This document shows, piece by piece, positions 54,540 through 62,315 of a stretch of 64,000 nucleotides of DNA (the stretch's first letter is position 1; each line of letters opens with the position of its first letter). The DNA lies in NCBI RefSeq assembly GCF_000026145.1, contig NC_009445.1, positions 4,092,001-4,156,000 of the forward strand, given 5' to 3'. The notes under the pieces are model-generated. The model worked only from the letters and a program-made list of their open reading frames with translations, searched no databases and was not told the origin of the DNA. Position numbers and translations under genes: made by a program. Source of the stretch: Bradyrhizobium sp. ORS 278 (GTDB lineage Bacteria > Pseudomonadota > Alphaproteobacteria > Rhizobiales > Xanthobacteraceae).

Positions 54540-55577
54540 TCATTCTGCCGGCTGGAACATCGCCGGACGACCGCGCTGGCTGTCGAGCCAGCCTGCGAGC
54601 CGATCCATCAAGCCGCCGCCGCTCGACTCCGACGGCTGGGCCGACGAGACGAACGGATCGCAATGGCACTTCGCGCCAGCCGAGCGCGCCATCTTCGCCA
54701 CCGCTTCAGTCATCGCCGGCGCACCGCAGGTGTAGACCACGTCGTTCGGCGTAAGCTCGGGCATGTGCTCGGTCGGACGGCCGCTGCGAATCGCCGGCGA
54801 GACGTTCTGCGGCTCCGACACGATCGGGATGATCTTCACATTCGGGAAGCGCGCCAGGCGGCAAAGCGCCTGGTGCATGTAGAACGATTGCAGCGTCCGC
54901 GACACGACGATGAAGACGATCTCGCGCTTCGGATTTTCGGTGATCGCGGCGACCGCGATCGCCCACATCGGCGCAAAGCCCGTGCCGCTCGCGACCAGGA
55001 TGATTCGGCCGCGATGCTTCTGCCGGAAGAAGGCGGTGCCGAGCGGCGCGGTCAGCTTGACACGGTGGCCGACCTGAATGTCCCGGCCGAGCGCCGACGA
55101 CACCAGGCCGTCCTTGAGGATGCGGATGTGGAGATAGAGAAGATGGCTGTCGGGCGCGCCAACCATCGGATAGGTCGGGCTGTAGCAGCGCGTCGGAAAA
55201 CCGCGATACTGCACCTTCGCATACTGGCCGGGGAAGAAGCGCAGCGGCTTCGGCATCTCGATCGTGACCCCGACCACGTCGGGCGCCAGACGAACGAGAT
55301 CACCGACCTCGCAGTTCATCGTCACCGTCTCCGGCACCGGCTCGGTGATGATCTTCAGATCCGACACCACGCGCGCCTGGCAGGCATGTGCCATGTCGCC
55401 TTCCATGCCGCCGAACAGCTTGCCGTCGACAACCGTCACCTTGCAGGAGCCACAAATACCACTGCGGCAGTCATGGGGCAGATCCACGCCACTGTTGATG
55501 GCGCCGTCGAGCAGGATATCGCCCACATTCGCGTAGAACGTTTCCCTGTTGTACTGGATTTTGCAAATCTTACCCAT
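54540..55577 (-). CDS. 2Fe-2S ferredoxin / FAD / NAD(P) oxidoreductase
   Basis: A 345-residue reductase of the phenol-hydroxylase/CDP-6-deoxy reductase type. The N-terminal ferredoxin has CRSGICGSCKV plus a later HACQARV cysteine (the Cx4Cx2C...C plant-type set). The FAD domain has the RCYSPTYP motif and the NAD domain has LVASGTGFAPMWAIAV and VYTCGAPAM. It moves electrons between NAD(P)H and a partner through FAD and 2Fe-2S. The ATG at 55577 overlaps the upstream stop (TGATG) and has GAGG seven bases before it, so it is coupled to the cytochrome gene. Confidence 0.9.
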   Translation of the reverse strand: MGKICKIQYNRETFYANVGDILLDGAINSGVDLPHDCRSGICGSCKVTVVDGKLFGGMEGDMAHACQARVVSDLKIITEPVPETVTMNCEVGDLVRLAPDVVGVTIEMPKPLRFFPGQYAKVQYRGFPTRCYSPTYPMVGAPDSHLLYLHIRILKDGLVSSALGRDIQVGHRVKLTAPLGTAFFRQKHRGRIILVASGTGFAPMWAIAVAAITENPKREIVFIVVSRTLQSFYMHQALCRLARFPNVKIIPIVSEPQNVSPAIRSGRPTEHMPELTPNDVVYTCGAPAMTEAVAKMARSAGAKCHCDPFVSSAQPSESSGGGLMDRLAGWLDSQRGRPAMFQPAE

Positions 55578-57508
55578 CACTGCACCTCAAGTCGCATCGG
55601 CCGGATCTGCCTCGTATGTCGGATCTGGGTGTGGTCGAACGCCGCGACTCGCATGAAGACACCGTTCTTGATCGGTACGTCGTACTTGCTTTTCGTGTCC
55701 AATTTGCGGGCAATTTCGAGCGTCCAGTGGCCCGCCGCCCAACGCGCCGCACAGCGAATGTCGGCGCGGTCGCCGGTGAACTCGCCGCTGATCAAGACTC
55801 CGGGCACGACCGTGCCGATCGGCGTCTGCGCATCCGCCTCCGCGGAGTAGGGCACGGATTCCGCTTCCGTCATGAACCAGCGCGCCCCCTCGCTCTCGCC
55901 GATGTTCGGATCGAGATTGATCTCGCCCATCGCCGCCGTCATCGCAGCGACGTCCTTCGGCAGGCGCTTCGGTCTCACGCCCCGATTGCCCAGCCTGGCG
56001 GCCTCCCTGTCGATCACGAAGTTGTCCGTGTAGTTGGCAGTTCCCGGATCCGGCGCAAACCCTCCCTTGTAGGGCGTCAGTCCTTTCACCTGATCCGGCG
56101 TCGGTTCGGCAGGAGGCCCGAAATGATCGTCGTCCATCCAGCCCGTCGGACCGCCGCTCGTGGCCTTCCACAGCCATGCATCGGCGTAGAGATTCGGCGC
56201 CGGCGTGTAGTGAATGCCGCGGCCCGACAGCGTCGCCGGCTTGTCCGGCATCGGCTGCGAGCTCATGTGGAACGTACGGTCCGCCGCCAAGGTGATCGGC
56301 AGGGTGGTGAACAGCAGCGAGAACTTGTCCTCGTTGAAGTCGTTCTCATCGCCCTTGTCGAAGCCGTTCTGCAGCAGATGCCAGCCGTCAGCCTTCTTGA
56401 TCAGCGGCAATTGCTTCAGCGAGCGCGTCGGATCCTCCCAGATGACGAGGAAGTACACCCACGTGCCGTCATGCGCCGCCTTGATCCACACCTTCGACTC
56501 GCCGGTGCCGTCGAAATTGTCGCCCTGGTTGGTCGTCACCATGTGCGGCTGGATGTTGCGCCAGACGCGATCGGACGAATCACCGTCGAGGGTCGGAGCA
56601 TCTGACGTGGCAATCCGATACACCGTCACCGTATCCTCGGCGTAGTAGTCGGCCGCGAACATCGCGGAACCGATCACGATGGCTGCGGCCGTCGCGACCA
56701 TGAACGGATTGGCCTGGAACGTCGGGTTGCGGCGACGGGAATTGCCCTTCGCGGGCGCCGGGGGACGCATGCGGCCTGCCGGCATGCGTGGCTCGGGACG
56801 TCCCCGCATCGGCTCCTCCATGCGCCGCGGCGCCGGCATCGGCTCACGCACCGCCTGACGTGCGGCGGCAGGCGCAGGCTTTTTGGGCGGGGCTTCGGCC
56901 TCCTCGAGCTTCTCGGACTGCTCGACGAGCATGGTGAGAAGTTCGACCGGATCGAGCTTCGGCGGCGGCGGCGGCAGGGGTGCGGGACGGAACACGCGAT
57001 ACAACTGCATCTTTCCACCGATGCTGAAATGAACCAGGACGTGGAGCACGACGAAGACAGGGATGACCCACGTGGCGTACCAATGGATCATCATCGTCGA
57101 GTAGCCGGAGGCAACGCCGAAGAACAGCAGGCCGCCCGTGATGATCAGCGTGCCCATCGCGATGAAGAGCACCCAATGCAGCATGACGCTGATCGAGCCG
57201 AGCCGCGCCGGTCGGCGGCCGAGCAGCCCCTTGAAGCGCATCTTGTCGATGGCGACGCGGCGGCCAAGCCCCGACTTTGCGATGTAGATCATGTAGGCGA
57301 CCGCGACGCTCGCGAGCACGACGCCTGCGGGCATGTGCCATGTCCAGGTGCGATGCCGCGGCAGCATCCAATCGAGATTGTTGGCGATCCAAGCGTGGCC
57401 CGGCGCTTCCGTCGCCATGCGCAGCCCCGTGAGGAACGCGATGACGGTTGCGCCGACCAGCGTCCAATGGAGCAGGATCGTGCCGTAGTCGGTCTTTCGA
57501 ATTTTCAT
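55577..57508 (-). CDS. Cytochrome b561-type membrane domain fused to an ethylbenzene-dehydrogenase-like haem domain
   Basis: A 643-residue protein. Residues about 1-195 form a four-helix b-type cytochrome (DYGTILLHWTLVGATVIAF, HMPAGVVLASVAVAYM, VMLHWVLFIAMGTLI, MIHWYATWVIPVFVVLHVLVHF) with paired histidines for two b haems. A Pro/Arg-rich linker (about 200-300) leads to another helix (ATAAAIVIGSAMFAADYYA) and then a large domain of the EB_dh (ethylbenzene dehydrogenase gamma) type with APTLDGDSSDRVW and KVWIKAAHDGTWVYFLVIWEDPT. That domain binds haem in related periplasmic proteins. GGAGG lies before the ATG at 57508. With the coupled ferredoxin reductase downstream it looks like a transmembrane electron carrier. 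Confidence 0.86.
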   Translation of the reverse strand: MKIRKTDYGTILLHWTLVGATVIAFLTGLRMATEAPGHAWIANNLDWMLPRHRTWTWHMPAGVVLASVAVAYMIYIAKSGLGRRVAIDKMRFKGLLGRRPARLGSISVMLHWVLFIAMGTLIITGGLLFFGVASGYSTMMIHWYATWVIPVFVVLHVLVHFSIGGKMQLYRVFRPAPLPPPPPKLDPVELLTMLVEQSEKLEEAEAPPKKPAPAAARQAVREPMPAPRRMEEPMRGRPEPRMPAGRMRPPAPAKGNSRRRNPTFQANPFMVATAAAIVIGSAMFAADYYAEDTVTVYRIATSDAPTLDGDSSDRVWRNIQPHMVTTNQGDNFDGTGESKVWIKAAHDGTWVYFLVIWEDPTRSLKQLPLIKKADGWHLLQNGFDKGDENDFNEDKFSLLFTTLPITLAADRTFHMSSQPMPDKPATLSGRGIHYTPAPNLYADAWLWKATSGGPTGWMDDDHFGPPAEPTPDQVKGLTPYKGGFAPDPGTANYTDNFVIDREAARLGNRGVRPKRLPKDVAAMTAAMGEINLDPNIGESEGARWFMTEAESVPYSAEADAQTPIGTVVPGVLISGEFTGDRADIRCAARWAAGHWTLEIARKLDTKSKYDVPIKNGVFMRVAAFDHTQIRHTRQIRPMRLEVQ

Positions 57509-58450
57509 GCGTGCGCCTCCCGCCTTGCGCACACGCAATCGGCGCGACGCACCGCTGAACCGGTGATCGACTCTTGTTTCAGCGGCCCGAGCCCGTTTCG
57601 GCTCGTCGAACACGCACCCCTGAACTGCGCCCCCCGCTCTGAATGCATTCCTGCATCACGCGCCCCGATGATGGTGATGTCGTCCAACAACTCTTCGTCC
57701 CCCGGATACTCTCAAGCGGCAACTTTTAGTCTGCCTTCGGCGTCGACCGCGCCGTCCTCCATTCCGATCGTTGCCACGCTACGATTGAACGCGACCCCTT
57801 GGATCACGCCTGCAATTGGTCAGTCGTTGCTGTCCGGGCCGGTGACGGGTTGCCCGGATCGCATGAAAACTGACCGCTCTTTCCTCCTCTGATTTGTTTC
57901 ATCATCGCTGTCAGAGCGAGCACGCGGCACAGCGGCGAAGCGCCACTACCGCGAAACCACCGTGACGCTGTCGGCCACTCATTGTGCCCGCGTTGCGAGA
58001 GTGCGTGCGCAAAGCTGGGTGTCCATGTGTTGCCGCCGTCGCCATGGTCGCTCTCCGCACCGCCGTCGAATACCGCACGCTCGTGATGACAACGCCTGTG
58101 CGTTGCACCGCAGGAAGATTTATTCGCCTTCGTGGCGTCATTCGGCCCGGACCACGGCCAATGAGCGCAGAACCAAGGTGATAGGCGGACGAATGTGTGA
58201 CGCGCGTTGTGCGCCAGAGCCCTCATCGCGCCGCAACCATCGAAGATCACAAATGGATTTCGAACTACGCCGACAGTGACGGCGTGTGCCGCATTTTCCA
58301 GCAACCAGTCTCGCGCTCTGCGGCCTCCCGGAGATTTTCTCCCGCAGCGTGTGACAGAAAGGGCCGCGTGTCTCATTGTTGCCGGAAAATCGTCGGCATC
58401 GACTGTCAAGAGCGCTGATTGAAGCACTAGCCCTTGGGAGACGCGCCTGG
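57509..58450. other. Long divergent intergenic region
   Basis: About 940 bases between the divergent cytochrome and secretion genes with no gene I can support. Short frames on both strands lack both good ribosome binding sites and protein-like composition. It should hold the promoters of both operons. Confidence 0.4.
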
Positions 58451-60316
58451 ATGAGTCTGGCTCAAGACCGGCCCCGAAACAAAGCCGCGGCTGCCTTAAC
58501 CGACCTTCTCTCGGGAAGCGACGATCCTGTCACGCGTGGATTGCGTCAAGCGGTCCGGCGCATGGCGGGGATCGGCGTATTCAGTGGCGTGATCAACATC
58601 CTGATGCTCTCGGGCTCGGTCTACATGATGCAGGTCAACGACCGCGTCGTTCCGAGCAAGAATCTGGCGACACTCATCGGCCTGTCGGTGATGATTCTCG
58701 CGGCCTACTTGATTCAGGGCTATTTCGACGCGCTACGCTCGCGAATGCTGTGCCGGGTCGCCACCGTTTTCGATGCCAGCTTGCAGGACGCGATCCATCA
58801 CGCTTTGGCCACACTTCCGCTGCGCGGCACCAAGCCGATGCTGATGCAGCAGCCACTGCGCGATCTCGATCAGTTGCGCGCCTTCATGTCGAGCATGGGC
58901 CCGACCGCCTTTCTCGACATGCCCTGGATTCCGATCTTCCTGATCGGGATGTTCCTGTTCCATCCGCTGATCGGCATCACGGCCATCATCGGCACCGCGG
59001 CCATCATCTCGATGACGCTGATCACCGACCGCCTGTCGAAACAGGCGAGCAAATCTGCCAGTGACACCAGCGCGGCCCGCCAGGTGCTCGCGGATGCCAC
59101 GCAGCGAAATGCGGAAGTGATTCGCGCGCTCGGCATGCTCGACCGCTTCTCGGCGCGCTGGAACGCGGTCAACGAGAAGTATCTGAAGGACAATATCCGC
59201 GCGAGCGACGTCTATTCCAACCTTGGCGCGGCGGCGAAAGTGCTGCGCTACATTCTGCAGTCCGGGATGCTGGGAATCGGCGCGGCGCTGGTCGTCTCCG
59301 AGCAAGCTTCGGGCGGCGTGATGATGGCCTCGTCGATCCTGATGGGGCGCGCGCTCGCCCCGATCGAGATCGCGCTGGGAAGCTGGAAGCAGTTGGTCGC
59401 CGCCCGCCAGGGCATTGCGCGTCTCCGCGATGTGTGCAGGGCGACCGCCAAGCCCGAAGCGCCTCCGGTCGCGCTGCCGCGTCCGTGCCGCGAGCTGTCG
59501 GTTCAGGAGCTCACGGTCGCGGCGCCCGGAACCGATCGTCCAATCGTTCACAACGTGTCGTTCTCGATCCAGGCCGGCACGGGTCTCGCGCTGCTCGGCG
59601 CCAGCGCATCCGGCAAGACCTCGCTTTCCAAGGCGTTGGTTGGCGTCTGGCCCGCCTTGAACGGCAGCGTCCGCCTCGATGGTGCTGCGCTCGACCAGTG
59701 GAGCAATGAGGAGCTCGGCCGCCATATCGGCTATCTGCCGCAGGACGTAGCGCTGTTCGACGGCAGCATCGCCGACAACATCTGCCGCTTCGACGAGAAT
59801 GCGACCTCCGATGCGATCCTCAAAGCGGCGCAGATCGCCGGCGTCCACGACATCATCCTGCGCCTGCCCGACGGTTATTCGACGCGAATCGGTCAGGGCG
59901 GCACGTCGCTGTCGGCTGGCCAGCGCCAGCGCGTCGGACTTGCACGCGCGGTGTATGGCGATCCGTTCCTGATCGTGCTCGACGAGCCGAATGCGAACCT
60001 GGACACCGACGGCGAGAACGCGCTCAGCCGCGCCATCCAGATCATGCGGCAGCAGAACCAGAGCATCGTCATCGTCATCTCGCATCGGCCGAGCGCGCTG
60101 AACGCATTGAACATGGCGCTGGTGCTCTATGAGGGCAAGGCGATCGCCTTCGGGCCGTGCCAGGAGATCTTCGCCCGCGTCGCCGGCGCCAAGCCACCCG
60201 CTGGCCCAGCCGTGACGCATGCCGCGGCCGCTGCGCCCCGGGTCGCCGCTCCGGCAGCGGCCCCAAATCCGAACGCCAGAATGCTTCGTCGCGCCGCCCC
60301 AGCAGAAAGCGCTTGA
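58451..60316 (+). CDS. Type I secretion system permease/ATPase
   Basis: A 621-residue PrtD/HlyB-type exporter. The membrane domain (about 40-320) includes SGVINILMLSGSVYMMQVNDRVVPS and the long helix FLIGMFLFHPLIGITAIIGTAA. The ABC domain has Walker A GASASGKTSL, signature LSAGQRQRVGLARAV and Walker B FLIVLDEPNANLD. The C-terminus is an Ala/Pro-rich tail. It powers one-step export of C-terminally targeted proteins through a HlyD adaptor and a TolC-like pore. GGGAG lies about ten bases before the ATG. The adaptor gene follows in three bases; the TolC component is not in the window. Confidence 0.92.
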   Translation: MSLAQDRPRNKAAAALTDLLSGSDDPVTRGLRQAVRRMAGIGVFSGVINILMLSGSVYMMQVNDRVVPSKNLATLIGLSVMILAAYLIQGYFDALRSRMLCRVATVFDASLQDAIHHALATLPLRGTKPMLMQQPLRDLDQLRAFMSSMGPTAFLDMPWIPIFLIGMFLFHPLIGITAIIGTAAIISMTLITDRLSKQASKSASDTSAARQVLADATQRNAEVIRALGMLDRFSARWNAVNEKYLKDNIRASDVYSNLGAAAKVLRYILQSGMLGIGAALVVSEQASGGVMMASSILMGRALAPIEIALGSWKQLVAARQGIARLRDVCRATAKPEAPPVALPRPCRELSVQELTVAAPGTDRPIVHNVSFSIQAGTGLALLGASASGKTSLSKALVGVWPALNGSVRLDGAALDQWSNEELGRHIGYLPQDVALFDGSIADNICRFDENATSDAILKAAQIAGVHDIILRLPDGYSTRIGQGGTSLSAGQRQRVGLARAVYGDPFLIVLDEPNANLDTDGENALSRAIQIMRQQNQSIVIVISHRPSALNALNMALVLYEGKAIAFGPCQEIFARVAGAKPPAGPAVTHAAAAAPRVAAPAAAPNPNARMLRRAAPAESA

Positions 60317-60319
60317 TCA

Positions 60320-62254
60320 ATGAAACACATCAACGACTTCAGGCCCTTCGATGACGACGACTATGTGCGACCGAAGACCCGTGCTGTCGGTCCCCAGGGC
60401 GATGCGCTGATACTCGAGTTGCAGCGATTGCAGGGCGCCTTCGACGAGGGCTCGGACGAGGACCCGCGGGCACGTCGTGGCGGCCGCGACGGCGGCAAGA
60501 AGCGGCGGCGTCCACCGCCGGCGCAGACGCGCGTCAAGCCGCGCAAGAAGAAGGGCAGCACCATGGGCCGCGCGCTCTCGCTGTTCGGACTCGGCGGCCA
60601 GGCTCAGCGGGAGCGTCATCGCGAGGGCATCCGCGAGATGGACTGGCAGAGGCCCGCGCCGGCGCGCGGACGCGAGCCGGAGCTGACACCGCCACCGCGC
60701 CATGCGCCTGCGCACATGCCGAACAACAACAATATGCCTGTGCTCGACGTCCGAGAGGCACGTCGCGACGCCGGCTTCGGTGACGCGCCGCGACTGGGGC
60801 AGCAGAACCTCCCTGCCCGCCTTGGTCAGGCGCCGGCCGTGCCGCAGACCGGCGTGCGCCGCCTCGTTGGAACCGCCAGCACCGCGTTGACGACCGGCAT
60901 GACGTTCATTGCGGCGCAGGGAACCGCGGCCGATCTCGACGATGATTCGGACGAGCAGCTCGTTCCGCGCGTCGGCCGGATGTTCGAAAACGAATTGCGT
61001 CTCGGCCTGCGCGTCCTGCTGGTCGCGGCCGTGTTCGGCGGCGGCTGGCTGACGCTGGTGCCGCTGGCCGGCGCAGTCGTCGTTCCCGGCAATCTCGTCG
61101 TGCAGTCCAACGTGAAGGCCATCCAGCATCCGACCGGCGGCATCATCGCCGAGATCAAGGTCGACAACGGCAAGCGCGTCGCCGCCGGCGACCTGCTCGT
61201 CCGGCTCGATGCGACGCAGAGCCAGGCGCAGCTGCAATCGATCACCAAGCAGCTCAACGAGCAGCGCGCCAAGATCGCGCGCCTGTCGGCTGAGCGCGAT
61301 GGTCTGGAGCAGCCGGAATACCCGGCCACGCTGACCTCACATACCGACGATCCGAACATTCGCGCCGTCATCGCATCGGAAAACGCGCTGTTCAAGGCCC
61401 GCGCGGTCACGCGCAAGAGCCAGAAGGAGCTGCTGCAGGGACGCATCGTCCAGCTCAACAACGAGATCAGCGGCATGGAGGCGCAGCTCGATTCGAAGAC
61501 CAAGCAGATCGACCTCATCAAGGGCGAGCTTGCCGGCGTGCAGGATCTCTACGACAAGCGCCTCGTCCCGCTGACCCGGCTCACAACGCTGCAGCGGGAA
61601 GCCGCGCGGATCGACGGCGAGCGCGGACAGCTGGTGTCGAGCGTCGCGGAAACGCGATCCAAGATCAGCGAGGCAGAGCTGCAGACGGTCAAGATCGATC
61701 AGGACTTCCGCAGCGAGGTCGTCAAGGACCTCAGCGAGTCGCAGGCCAAGGAAGGCGACCTGGTGGAAAAGGGCGTGGCCGCACGCGACCAGCTGGACCG
61801 CATCGAGATGCGCGCGCCGAATTCGGGCACCATCCACCAGCTCGCGGTTCACACCATCGGCGGCGTCATCAAGCCGGGCGAGACCATCATGGAGCTGGTG
61901 CCCGATTCGGACGAGCTGCAGGTCGAAGGGCACGTTCAGCCCAAGGACATCGATCACGTCCACACCGGACAGGACGCGATGGTGCACTTCAATGCCTTCA
62001 ACTCGCACACGACGCCGAAGTTGAGCGGCCAGGTCTCGTTCGTCTCGCCGGATATTACCAACGACCAGCGCACGGGCTCCACCTTCTACACGGTCAGGAT
62101 CACGCTGCCGGATGAGGAGCGGAAGCGGCTCGGCGACGTCAATCTGAAGCCGGGCATGCAGGCGGAGGTCTATGTCCAGACCGGCAGCCGGACGATGCTC
62201 AGCTACCTGATGAAGCCCGTTCTCGATCAGTGGCGCCGTGCCTTCGTGGAGTAA
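60320..62254 (+). CDS. HlyD-family periplasmic adaptor with long cytoplasmic extension
   Basis: A 644-residue adaptor. The first 220 residues are cytoplasmic, disordered, rich in Arg, Pro and Gln and very polar (RARRGGRDGGKKRRRPPPAQ, PELTPPPRHAPAHMPNNNN). A single membrane helix (about 227-250) leads to the lipoyl-like AIQHPTGGIIAEIKVDNGKRVAAGD, a coiled-coil hairpin (about 310-490), and the returning barrel with VQPKDIDHVHTGQDAMV and TFYTVRITLPDEE. The HlyD/PrtE part is of normal size; the extension is far longer than the usual 10-60 residues. It follows the ATPase by three bases. Confidence 0.9.
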   Translation: MKHINDFRPFDDDDYVRPKTRAVGPQGDALILELQRLQGAFDEGSDEDPRARRGGRDGGKKRRRPPPAQTRVKPRKKKGSTMGRALSLFGLGGQAQRERHREGIREMDWQRPAPARGREPELTPPPRHAPAHMPNNNNMPVLDVREARRDAGFGDAPRLGQQNLPARLGQAPAVPQTGVRRLVGTASTALTTGMTFIAAQGTAADLDDDSDEQLVPRVGRMFENELRLGLRVLLVAAVFGGGWLTLVPLAGAVVVPGNLVVQSNVKAIQHPTGGIIAEIKVDNGKRVAAGDLLVRLDATQSQAQLQSITKQLNEQRAKIARLSAERDGLEQPEYPATLTSHTDDPNIRAVIASENALFKARAVTRKSQKELLQGRIVQLNNEISGMEAQLDSKTKQIDLIKGELAGVQDLYDKRLVPLTRLTTLQREAARIDGERGQLVSSVAETRSKISEAELQTVKIDQDFRSEVVKDLSESQAKEGDLVEKGVAARDQLDRIEMRAPNSGTIHQLAVHTIGGVIKPGETIMELVPDSDELQVEGHVQPKDIDHVHTGQDAMVHFNAFNSHTTPKLSGQVSFVSPDITNDQRTGSTFYTVRITLPDEERKRLGDVNLKPGMQAEVYVQTGSRTMLSYLMKPVLDQWRRAFVE

Positions 62255-62315
62255 CAAGATCTGACATGTCACGGGCTGCGTCCGCAAGGGACGCAGACCG
62301 GCTCGGCCGATCAGC

